Origin: CAVTHW01 sp963734625
Lineage (GTDB): Bacteria; Acidobacteriota; Terriglobia; Bryobacterales; Bryobacteraceae
NCBI GenBank assembly: GCA_963734625.1
Contig: CAVTHW010000002.1
Span: 124,001-188,000 of the forward strand
Length of the DNA stretch: 64,000 bases
Reading direction: 5' to 3'
Under the pieces are notes generated by a model. That model did not search any database and had not been told where the DNA came from. It worked only from the letters and a program-made list of their open reading frames with translations. Position numbers and translations under genes: made by a program. Positions 52,953 through 60,509 of the stretch are shown in pieces (the stretch's first letter is position 1; each line of letters begins with the position of its first letter).

Positions 52953-54110
52953 ATGAAAATGACGCGAAAAGAGTTTCTAGGGTCCGTCGCAGGCGCGACT
53001 ACTTATGCTGCCATGTCGTCTGCTACTGGCGCCGCAAGTGCTGCCGAAGCCCCAAAGAAAGCTAAGTTCAAGCGTGGGGTCAGCCTGTTTAGCTACAACG
53101 GAGATCATCATTCGAGCATGACGCTGGAAGACTGCTTCATGGAAATGGATGACATGGGCGCCCGCAGCCTCGAGATACTGTCCGAGCAGCATATTCCGGG
53201 TTATCCGAATCCCTCCAACGCCTGGGTTGACCACTGGTTCAAGATGCTCGACAAGTACCGGATCACGCCGGCCTTCTATTCCGGCTGGACGCTCGACATC
53301 GGGACTCCACAGGACACCCTGGATTGGTTCGTACGGGATTTGCGGCTCGCCAACAGGCTGGGATTTAAGCGCGCGCGTCTGAAGGGTACGGGAGGGCGGG
53401 CGAGATCGGCGCCGGGTGACAGGGTGGGACCGGGTTTCAACCCGATTGTCGATCCCAAGTGGGAGGAATTTGTCCTAAAGGCCCTGCCGTTCGCGGAGAA
53501 GTTGGACGTCGCGTTTAGCGCCGGGGAGACTTCTGGTACGCTCAAATCCCCGGTGAATGAAGCAGTCATCGCGTTCCTGCAGAAGTACCCGACACCGTAC
53601 TTCGGCTTCCAGATCGATACCTCGGCGCTCGCCACCCGTCCCGGTCGAGTGAGGGACAATGATTTCGAGTCGGATCCGGCTGAGCGAGCGGCAGGAGGGC
53701 GAGGCGGGGCAGGAGGGCGAGGCGGGGCAGGAGCGCCGGGCGGGGCAGGAGGGCGAGGCGGGGCAGGAGCGCCGGGCGGGGCAGGAGCGCCGGGCGGGGC
53801 AGGAGGGCGAGGCGCGGCGGGAGGACCGGTCGCGACGGCGGCGCCACGCCAGACCTCACAGCCCAGGGACCTTCTGCCGCTGCTGCCCTACACCATCCAC
53901 TTTCATTTCAAGTATTGGGAAATGCTGGATGACTTTACGGAATACTCTATTCCGTTCGATCAGATTGTTGCCGTGCTGATAGAGGGCGGATACGACAAGC
54001 ATACCTGCAGTGAGTATGAAGGGCCGCGGACTCAAGGCTTGGCCTCCATACAGCTTCGACGTCACCAGGTAATGTTAAAGCGCCTAATGGGAGAATACGA
54101 GAGCGCCTGA
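52953..54110 (+). CDS. TIM-barrel alpha subunit, C-glycoside deglycosidase/sugar isomerase-like (copy 3)
   Basis: A 385-residue protein, diverged from copies 1 and 2. Exported-type leader (TRKEFLGSVAGATTYAAMSS), then FKRGVSLFSYNGDHHSSMTL and IPGYPNPSNAWVDHWFKMLD. Candidate metal ligands are in FSAGETSGTLKS, FGFQIDTSALAT, IHFHFKYWEMLDD and TCSEYEGPRTQ, keeping the E-D-H-E order. An insert of about 45 residues made of AGGRGG and AGAPGG repeats is encoded by an 18-bp minisatellite. It follows its DUF6379 partner by nine bp. Confidence 0.78.
   Translation: MKMTRKEFLGSVAGATTYAAMSSATGAASAAEAPKKAKFKRGVSLFSYNGDHHSSMTLEDCFMEMDDMGARSLEILSEQHIPGYPNPSNAWVDHWFKMLDKYRITPAFYSGWTLDIGTPQDTLDWFVRDLRLANRLGFKRARLKGTGGRARSAPGDRVGPGFNPIVDPKWEEFVLKALPFAEKLDVAFSAGETSGTLKSPVNEAVIAFLQKYPTPYFGFQIDTSALATRPGRVRDNDFESDPAERAAGGRGGAGGRGGAGAPGGAGGRGGAGAPGGAGAPGGAGGRGAAGGPVATAAPRQTSQPRDLLPLLPYTIHFHFKYWEMLDDFTEYSIPFDQIVAVLIEGGYDKHTCSEYEGPRTQGLASIQLRRHQVMLKRLMGEYESA
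53691..53816 (+). repeat. 18-bp coding minisatellite, seven units
   Basis: Seven 18-bp units of two types, GCAGGAGGGCGAGGCGGG (A) and GCAGGAGCGCCGGGCGGG (B), in the order A A B A B B A'. Being a multiple of three it keeps the frame and encodes AGGRGG or AGAPGG. The number of units could vary between strains. Confidence 0.85.
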
Positions 54111-54147
54111 TTCTGCAGGAGCTTATTCAAGCGGGCCTGGCGGACCG

Positions 54148-54494
54148 CCGGCCGGCATGGCTGGCGGTCCTGGCGGGCCAGGCGGACCCAGTGGACAGGG
54201 TGAAAGATCGGGCGCCCCGGGCGGAATGGGAGGAGCCGGGGAACCGTCGAAAATCGAGGAGATGATTCCGCTGCTGCCCTATGTTCATTGCTACCATGCG
54301 AAGTTCATATAGATGAACGACAACTGCGAAGAAACCCGATCCCGCATCCCGGCATTATCAAGATGTTGGTGGAACACAAGTGGAACGGCTACCCGCTGAG
54401 CGAGCATGAGGGCGCGGACAGGAACTCGGGCGGGGCCTTCACCGCGGTACGCAACCACCACGTCCTGATGAGGCGGCTGCTGGGAGAGGCATAG
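54148..54494 (+). pseudogene. C-terminal fragment of a fourth TIM-barrel gene
   Basis: Closely similar to 51141-51479 (copy 2): the Gly/Pro insert, EEMIPLLPYVHCYHAKF, then a stop (FI-TAG) before MNDNCEE, then SGGAFTAVRNHHVLMRRLLG. The similarity runs past the stop codon to about 54522, through 28 more bases that match 51480-51507. It therefore derives from a duplication of the copy-2 gene end. The N-terminal two thirds are missing. Confidence 0.8.
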
Positions 54495-54518
54495 CGTGAA
54501 GTAAGTCATATCCCGGTG

Positions 54519-54695
54519 CCGCTTGGCATTTTCGGCTTCACCGGGCACAAGCAATCTTTCTTTGGCGACCTGCACTGCATGTGACGTGACGGTTTCACCT
54601 TCTACACGGAGAGCAAGGATGTCACCGCAACATGGTTCAACGGCAAGGCGACGTCGAAGAAGGTGAGCACCTGGGACAGGGCGATGACGCGCTGA
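54519..54695 (+). pseudogene. C-terminal fragment of methylmalonate-semialdehyde dehydrogenase
   Basis: Reads LGIFGFTGHKQSFFGDLHCM, a TGA (54582-54584) where glycine is expected, then RDGFTFYTESKDVTATWFNG and KKVSTWDRAMTR with a final TGA. This is the typical end of CoA-acylating methylmalonate-semialdehyde dehydrogenases (MmsA/IolA), FFGDLHxxGxDGxxFYTExK. The rest of the gene is missing. Confidence 0.7.
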
Positions 54696-54713
54696 GAGAG
54701 CGCCCGCAGCAGT

Positions 54714-54890
54714 ATGATCGAACTGGCGCATATCACCGATCTCACGATCTACATGGGCGAAACGATTGAAGTCGGAGCCACGCCCTCGGGTTTCCGGCGG
54801 GTGATCCCGATAACCGGCTGGTATGCGCGAGGTCCGCGGCTCGAAGGCTGCATTCTGGCCGGAGGTGCCAGTTTGTGCATTCAGAATTGA
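54714..54890 (+). pseudogene. Truncated DUF3237 protein
   Basis: The 58-codon frame MIELAHITDLTIYMGETIEV, GATPSGFRRVIPITGW, ARGPRLEGCILAGGA resembles the first part of DUF3237 proteins, which are normally about 150 residues. It ends in CIQN-TGA; no continuation is recognisable. It is probably a remnant. Confidence 0.55.
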
Positions 54891-55212
54891 GGTCGCCGGC
54901 ACGGTCCGCCCGGCGCTATGGAGCGCATCCGCCGGGGTGAACCCGTAGGTCCAGGGTCGATTGACTTTCGCGCTAGGCCGCGCTTTGTCGCCCTGGACTG
55001 CCAAGTAGTGCATCAATCTACACGCACTCCGTGCTGGGTTCCGCTAGCGCGGGGCGCATTCGGAACGGCTGGAGCAGCAGTCGCCACCTCTTGTCCCGAC
55101 GTCTCTGTCGGCGCTGCCCCAGAGTTTGTACATGGGTCTGCTCCCATTCTTTTGGGCAATTTTGGGCAATGCGCGACGGGAGCCCTGGGAGATATGGCAC
55201 TCCTGGCAATGA

Positions 55213-55235
55213 GGAATCTGCAAGTTGCAGATTCC
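55213..55235. repeat. Perfect 11-bp inverted repeat beside the right attachment site
   Basis: GGAATCTGCAA and TTGCAGATTCC are separated by one base and end 10 bases before the right attachment-site copy. No equivalent occurs at the left copy. It may be a recombinase-binding arm or a hairpin. Confidence 0.6.
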
Positions 55236-55245
55236 AGGTACCTAT

Positions 55246-55275
55246 CGTGGGTTCGAATCCCACCCTCACCGCCAA
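55246..55275. repeat. Right attachment site (duplicate of tRNA-Ser 3' end)
   Basis: Thirty bases identical to 32708-32737, containing the T-arm, acceptor strand, discriminator and CCA of tRNA-Ser without the rest of the tRNA. It marks the distal end of the island. Confidence 0.75.
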
Positions 55276-56086
55276 ATAACAGAAACTAAACAACTTAACT
55301 AGAGTTTTCCGTGGGTTTCTCGGGTTCGACTTGGTCGTATCTTATTGAAAACAAATAAGCCGGCCCGTGGGTGGAAAAAGAATCCTCACTGGTTTTTAAG
55401 TTGTTGTATTTTCAATTGCTTACGGAGAGGCCAAATTTCGATCGTAATACGATCGTAGTGAGCCCGGGTGAATTGCCATTCGGGCGGGACTGCCGAGAGT
55501 GCTTGGCGCCTGCATTCCGGAGGTGGCTGTCGGCCCTGCGCTTCACACAATTAGGGGGAAAGCGGCCCGTGAAGGCCACTTCGAAGACGCCGCGCGGGTG
55601 CTTCCCCCTGTCATCCCCCGCTGCCGAGCACCTGGGTCCGAGGGATTCAAGGCTGTCCAGGACCTCGCGGATACGGGGCACCTCCTGCCAACGAAAGCAA
55701 CTCCCAGTTGCGGTCAAAGATCGAGCCGACGCGCACGTCGGGGGGAGCGCGGGTCCTCGGTACAAAGATCTTTCTGCGTTGTCCGGAGCGGCACGCCGAG
55801 GGCCACCAAGGTTCGTTCCGAGAGCCTGTTGCGGGAGTCTTGGAGTGACTGGCACAGCAGGCGGCTCACCCGGTGCACCGGCTCGACGAAATCACTGCGA
55901 TGCTCCTTGGAGAGTTACGCCATGAACACCCGCAGACGCCACTCCCGCAGGTGCACTGAATGGATTGGCCGGCACATTGATCGCACTTGCGCGGGCCTCA
56001 TATTAAGAAGGGCCTTGCAGTTCGTCATTCGCCCTTTGGCAATCAAGCCAGACCGCCGGTCTTCGTCACAGATTGTGCACTTACCT
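55276..56086. other. Region beyond the right attachment site without recognisable genes
   Basis: Several open frames of 60-260 codons exist on both strands, but they overlap, have no ribosome sites and resemble no family. It may hold debris of an older insertion. The first 100 bases resemble the sequence following the tRNA gene at the left side. Confidence 0.5.
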
Positions 56087-57310
56087 TCACTCCGCTCGCA
56101 GAGAGTTGACAGGATTCGCCATGGAGGCTTTGCGGGCAGGGATAGTACCGAAAAGGAGGCCAATGGCCGCCGAAGATGCGACCGCGAGGAACAGGGGATT
56201 GGCGGCGAAAATGGCCTGCCAGCCGGCTGCCCGGGCGACAACAAGAGTCACCGTGATCCCGAGGAGGGCGCCGGCTAGTCCGCCGGACAAGCTGAGCATC
56301 ATGGCCTCAAGCAAGAACTGGAATAGGATGTCGCTCCGGCGCGCCCCGAGGGCTCTGCGCAATCCGATCTCCTTGACCCGCTCCCGAACCGCCATCAGCA
56401 TGACGGCCAGAATACCCACCCCGCCGACCACAAGTGAGAGTGACGCGACCCCGACTGTCAACGAGGTGAACGTGCGTTGGGTCTCTTCTTGAGCACGCAG
56501 CAGTTCCGCCTGGTTCTGGATCGTAAAGTCATCTTGCTTTTCAGCCCGCAGCCGATGACGTTCCCGCAGGATGTCGCGCAATCGATCCGCGCAGAGATCC
56601 ATTTGCTTTTCCGAGCGGACCTGGACGTAGATGTTGTTGACGTGAACAATGTTGAACACCCGGCGTAGGGCTGTACGCAATGGAATGAGAATCTGGTCGT
56701 CCTGGTCGGCACCGTTCATATCGACACCGGCCGCCGCGAGCGTTCCGATTACCTGAAAGGGGACTTTGCCGATCCGGATAGTCAGGCCAGTCGGATCCGC
56801 CCCACCGAATAGATCTCGGACCACCGTTTGTCCGACCACCGCGACCCGGCGGGAGGCTCGGTCATCCTCTTCATCGAACGTGTCCCCGCTTTCAATCCGC
56901 AGATTGCGAATCGCCAGCATCTGCGGTGTGGTCCCAACGATGGTCGTCTGGAGCGAGACCTCTTCGTACTTGATCGGCATCTTCTTGGATTGGGAAGGTG
57001 CGACCAGAGAGACCAGATCCGCTGCCGCAGCCTGAATGGCGCTCGCGTCCTCGGGCATTAGCGACGTGACCACTGCATTCTGCCGCTCGCGTCCGGCGAC
57101 TACAGTCACTTTGCCGGCGGTCACGGAAATGAGATTCGTTCCCATTTTCCGAATCCCGCCGAGCACCTTCTCTTCGGATCCGCGGCCGACAGCGGCCATG
57201 ACGCTCACCGTGGCGACACCCACCACGATCCCCAGGAGCGACAGTATGGTCCGCAGTTTGTGCGCCCACAGCATTCGCGCGGAGACTCCCAAACCACGAG
57301 TCCATCTCAT
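56087..57310 (-). CDS. MacB-type ABC permease (second permease)
   Basis: A 407-residue FtsX/MacB-like permease: N-terminal helix (HKLRTILSLLGIVVGVATVS), a large periplasmic domain (RRVAVVGQTVVRDLFGGADP, GKVPFQVIGTLAAAG), then three C-terminal helices beginning SLTVGVASLSLVVGGVGILA and including KEIGLRRALGARRSDILFQF. It ends NPVNSLRAE, as in macrolide/peptide exporters. Last gene of the efflux operon, 15 bp after its paralogue; the two probably form a heterodimer. It lacks the fused ATPase of Escherichia MacB. Confidence 0.9.
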   Translation of the reverse strand: MRWTRGLGVSARMLWAHKLRTILSLLGIVVGVATVSVMAAVGRGSEEKVLGGIRKMGTNLISVTAGKVTVVAGRERQNAVVTSLMPEDASAIQAAAADLVSLVAPSQSKKMPIKYEEVSLQTTIVGTTPQMLAIRNLRIESGDTFDEEDDRASRRVAVVGQTVVRDLFGGADPTGLTIRIGKVPFQVIGTLAAAGVDMNGADQDDQILIPLRTALRRVFNIVHVNNIYVQVRSEKQMDLCADRLRDILRERHRLRAEKQDDFTIQNQAELLRAQEETQRTFTSLTVGVASLSLVVGGVGILAVMLMAVRERVKEIGLRRALGARRSDILFQFLLEAMMLSLSGGLAGALLGITVTLVVARAAGWQAIFAANPLFLAVASSAAIGLLFGTIPARKASMANPVNSLRAE

Positions 57311-57325
57311 GAAGCGCTATCCTGT

Positions 57326-58534
57326 CTACCGCAACGCCTCGACCGGGTGAAGCCGGGCCGCACGGCGCGCCGGCAACAACCCGAACGTCAGACCGACCAG
57401 AAGCGACAAACCAAGGGCAAGAGCTACTGGCTCCCACGAAATCTCGGTCGTCTTCGCCGACAGCCGTCCGACCAGGAGAGCAACAGGAATGCCCAACGCT
57501 AAGCCGAGCAACCCGCCGCTGGAGGTGAGGGCGACCGACTCGAAGAGAAACTGCAATAGAACATCTCGCCGCTTGCCTCCGAGCGCGCGTCTAAGGCCGA
57601 TTTCGTGACGCCGCTCCGCGACGGAAAGAAGCATCAGGTTCATGAGCACGATGCCGCCCACAACTAGTGAAAGCACTGTCACGGCGAGTAACACCCGGTT
57701 CAGTGTGCCTGCCACCATTTCGCTCAAACCGGCAATGATATCTGGGGTGACTACGCGAAAATCGTCAACGTCCGGCGGCCTACTGTTGTGTCGTTCCCGC
57801 ATGAGCGCACGGATCTCGGAGGCTACTCGCTGCACGTCCCCCGCGGATGCAACCCGCACGCGGACCTGGGTGAAAGTCGAGGCGTTGAAGGTGCGCCGCA
57901 TTGCCGTGGTTAACGGAATGATGACACGCTCATCCATGTCCGTGCCCATTGGGCTGGTGCCCTTCGGCGGTAGAACACCTTTGACCTTGAAGTTCGCGTT
58001 GGCGATGCGGATCGTCTCGCCGATCGGATTGGCGCCCTGAAAGAGCTCGCGAACCACCGTCTGTCCGATGACGGCCACGCGGGCCATTCCCGCGTGATCC
58101 TGCTCGTCAAAGAACTCGCCGGCTGAGACGTACCAGTTCCAGGCGTCCTGCCAGGTGGTGGCTGCTCCGATCACCGTGACTTCATAGGACCGGTCGCGGT
58201 AACTCGCCGGCACCATGGGCCGCATCACCTGAGGGCAGATAAACTTCACCCCTCGGATCTGGCTTTCGACCGCCTTGGCATCGTCCAACGTGAGCGTGGT
58301 GGCAGTCGGGTCTGGTCCAGGGAGATTCTTGCCCCCACCGGCGAACAGCATGATCGCGGTGGGACCGAAGTTGTTCACGCGCTGCATGACCTTTCGATTC
58401 GCGCCTCTGGCCATGCTGACTACCACAGTAAGCGCTGAGATCCCTACGATCACGCCCAGCATCACCAGAAACGACCGAGTCTTGTTGCGTCCGAGCGCAA
58501 CCATAGATTGTTTGAATAGCCGCCAGGTTCTCAT
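57326..58534 (-). CDS. MacB-type ABC permease (first permease)
   Basis: A 402-residue paralogue of the next gene: NKTRSFLVMLGVIVGISALT, RVAVIGQTVVRELFQGANPI, NFKVKGVLPPKGTSPMGTD, TVLSLVVGGIVLMNLMLLSV and HEIGLRRALGGKRRDVLLQF, ending LHPVEALR. Its start overlaps the upstream ATPase stop by four bases (ATGA). Two permease genes with one ATPase gene suggest a heterodimeric transporter energised by that ATPase. Confidence 0.9.
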   Translation of the reverse strand: MRTWRLFKQSMVALGRNKTRSFLVMLGVIVGISALTVVVSMARGANRKVMQRVNNFGPTAIMLFAGGGKNLPGPDPTATTLTLDDAKAVESQIRGVKFICPQVMRPMVPASYRDRSYEVTVIGAATTWQDAWNWYVSAGEFFDEQDHAGMARVAVIGQTVVRELFQGANPIGETIRIANANFKVKGVLPPKGTSPMGTDMDERVIIPLTTAMRRTFNASTFTQVRVRVASAGDVQRVASEIRALMRERHNSRPPDVDDFRVVTPDIIAGLSEMVAGTLNRVLLAVTVLSLVVGGIVLMNLMLLSVAERRHEIGLRRALGGKRRDVLLQFLFESVALTSSGGLLGLALGIPVALLVGRLSAKTTEISWEPVALALGLSLLVGLTFGLLPARRAARLHPVEALR

Positions 58535-59259
58535 TGAGCGCCTCCAGACAAGGTAAGCAGTTCCTGCTCGGCATTTAGCGGGGAGTCGAGCTTCGAATCT
58601 TCGAATATCCGCCCTTCACGGAGAACGAGGATACGGTCCGCGTGTTCGGCGATATTTTGATCGTGAGTGATCAAGACAACTGTCCGGCCCTCGCTGTTCA
58701 GTTTCTGGAGTATGGACATGACCTCCAGACCGCTTCGGCGATCGAGGTTACCGGTGGGCTCATCCGCGAGAATCAGGGCGGGACCTGTGACGAGCGCGCG
58801 CGCTATGGCGACCCGCTGCTGCTGGCCTCCGGAGAGCTGACTTGGACGGTAGCCAATTCGATCCCCGAGACCGACCGCCTGAAGCGATGACACGCCTTTC
58901 GCGGCAGCGTCACTGGGGTACTTGTCCGCGTAGGTCAAGGGCAGCAATACGTTGTCGAGAGCAGACGCCCGGTCGAGCAGATGGAACTGTTGGAACACGA
59001 AGCCGATCTTCTGATTGCGGATTGAGGAGATCGCATCGTCGTCGTTCTGAAACACATCCACCCCGTCCAACAAGTACCTTCCGCGGGTCGGAACGTCGAG
59101 GCAGCCGAGGATGTTCATCAGGGTTGTCTTCCCCGTGCCCGATGCCCCCATGATTGCCACGAATTCGCCCTTCTCGACTTTGAAGCTGACACCTTGAAGG
59201 ACCGGTGTATCGACCGTCCCGGTTCGATACGTCTTGGTGATATCGATCATTTCCAGCAT
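58531..59259 (-). CDS. ABC transporter ATPase, MacB/LolD type
   Basis: 242 residues with Walker A GASGTGKTTLMNILGCLD, Q-loop FVFQQFHLLDRASALDNVLL, signature QLSGGQQQRVAIARAL and Walker B ALILADEPTGNLDRRSGLEV, plus the H-loop in VVLITHDQNIAEHADRI. This is the LolD/MacB subfamily that drives periplasmic mechanotransmission rather than membrane crossing. It lies three bp after the adaptor gene and overlaps the first permease. Confidence 0.95.
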   Translation of the reverse strand: MLEMIDITKTYRTGTVDTPVLQGVSFKVEKGEFVAIMGASGTGKTTLMNILGCLDVPTRGRYLLDGVDVFQNDDDAISSIRNQKIGFVFQQFHLLDRASALDNVLLPLTYADKYPSDAAAKGVSSLQAVGLGDRIGYRPSQLSGGQQQRVAIARALVTGPALILADEPTGNLDRRSGLEVMSILQKLNSEGRTVVLITHDQNIAEHADRILVLREGRIFEDSKLDSPLNAEQELLTLSGGAQ

Positions 59260-59262
59260 GAA

Positions 59263-60492
59263 TCAAGCGCCTCCCGTTGCCTTCGGTATACTGCGAATCA
59301 ACACTTTGTCGTTCTCCTTCAGGCCGCTTACAATCTCAATCCACTCCGAATCCTTCCATCCGACTTTCACCGTCTGCCGCACCGCTTGACCGTCTCGGAG
59401 CACATAGACCACGGACCTGCCTTCCTCTCTGGTAACCGCCCGCAACGGCACCGCCAAAACCCCGTTACGAGCGTCGAGAGAGATGATCGCGTTCGTCGTC
59501 ATCTCTGGACGCAGTTGACCTGTGAGCGGCTCGTCAATGCGCAAGACGACGTCGTAGTAGACGACGTTGTCCATGATCACCGCCTTGGGGTAGATGGCCT
59601 GAACGGTCGCGCTGAAGTCGTGGTCCGGATAGGAATCCACCGTGAACGTCGCCTTCTGGCCCACCCGGATCTTGCCGATGTCTGTTTCGTCAACGAAGGC
59701 ATCGACCTGTAGTTTGCGCAGATCGATGATGATCACGAAGGTCGGTGAATTCAGGCCGGCCGCAACCGTCTCGCCCGCCTGCGTCGAAACCGCGCTAATG
59801 ATTCCCGGTATCGGCGCCCGGATGGTGGCATACTCGACCTGGGCTTCCAGAACACGCGCCGCCGCGGCCGCTTGCTCAATCTGCGCCTTGGCCGATTTCA
59901 GATCTTCGATGTATCGCTGCTTTGCCAATTCGAGTTCACGTCGGGCGGAGATCACCCGGGCGTCGGTGACGTCCCGTTCTTTCGTCGCGGAATCGACGAT
60001 CTGCTTTGCGATCAGGCCGCGAGCAAGGAGTGCGCTCTGCCGGGCAAATTCGGTTTTCGCCAATTGCGCCGTTGCCTCCGCATCCGCCACCGCAGCTTCG
60101 GCCTTTTGGACTTCCCTTGGCCGCAAGCTCTCGACAGAAGACAATCTCGCCTCGGCGACTTTCACCTCAGCACGCCGTTGCTCCAAGAGTGCCTGCTGAT
60201 CGTCCTTTTCCAGTTCGGCGATGACCTGGCCGGCCTGAACGACATAACCGATATTGGCGTGCAGCCGCTGAACCCGCCCTGAGACGCGGGAACCGACGCG
60301 CACTTCTGCCCCGACCATCGCATTAACCTTACCCGTCGCCGCTACGTTCGCCACCAGGTCGCGGCGCTTGACCTCAACGTACGTGCCCTGATCAGCCGAC
60401 TCCGCCTGCTTGGGCTTGCTGAGAAGCCACCAGGCTCCGGCTCCCGCTGCGATGAGGGCCGTCAAGCTGACCACTATCCATTTCATTCGCAT
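59263..60492 (-). CDS. Periplasmic membrane-fusion adaptor, MacA/HlyD type
   Basis: A 409-residue adaptor linking inner-membrane transporter and outer-membrane channel. It has an N-terminal anchor (MKWIVVSLTALIAAGAGAWW), a biotinyl-lipoyl half (VGSRVSGRVQRLHANIGYVV, VQAGQVIAELEKDD), a long alpha-hairpin coiled coil (about residues 100-205), the second lipoyl half (YATIRAPIPGIISAVSTQAG) and a beta-barrel domain (VDAFVDETDIGKIRVGQKAT). It lies 17 bp after the outer-membrane factor gene. Confidence 0.93.
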   Translation of the reverse strand: MRMKWIVVSLTALIAAGAGAWWLLSKPKQAESADQGTYVEVKRRDLVANVAATGKVNAMVGAEVRVGSRVSGRVQRLHANIGYVVQAGQVIAELEKDDQQALLEQRRAEVKVAEARLSSVESLRPREVQKAEAAVADAEATAQLAKTEFARQSALLARGLIAKQIVDSATKERDVTDARVISARRELELAKQRYIEDLKSAKAQIEQAAAAARVLEAQVEYATIRAPIPGIISAVSTQAGETVAAGLNSPTFVIIIDLRKLQVDAFVDETDIGKIRVGQKATFTVDSYPDHDFSATVQAIYPKAVIMDNVVYYDVVLRIDEPLTGQLRPEMTTNAIISLDARNGVLAVPLRAVTREEGRSVVYVLRDGQAVRQTVKVGWKDSEWIEIVSGLKENDKVLIRSIPKATGGA

Positions 60493-60509
60493 AGTCTTTT
60501 TGAGCGGCG

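Larger units (their letters stand above)
32708..55275. mobile_element. Genomic island integrated in tRNA-Ser (about 22.5 kb)
   Basis: Bounded by a perfect 30-bp direct repeat (32708-32737 and 55246-55275) that covers the T-arm, acceptor end and CCA of the tRNA. This is the usual signature of tyrosine-recombinase integration at a tRNA 3' end. Inside are glycoside-catabolism genes, one IS3-family element, remnants of two other transposases and gene fragments, unlike the housekeeping flanks. No integrase, excisionase or transfer gene is recognisable, so the element is probably immobile now. Integration is inferred; the repeat is seen directly. Confidence 0.75.

Noticed and set aside
55018..55293. 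Minus-strand frame with the VGFEPT peptide at the right attachment site (and a similar one at 32438-32752).
   Set aside because: The peptide is the antisense of the tRNA-Ser 3' end, a well-known spurious prediction.
55371..56278. Open frames of 184 and 259 codons right of the island.
   Set aside because: Overlapping frames without ribosome sites, no family resemblance, and the larger one runs into the antisense of a real permease gene.
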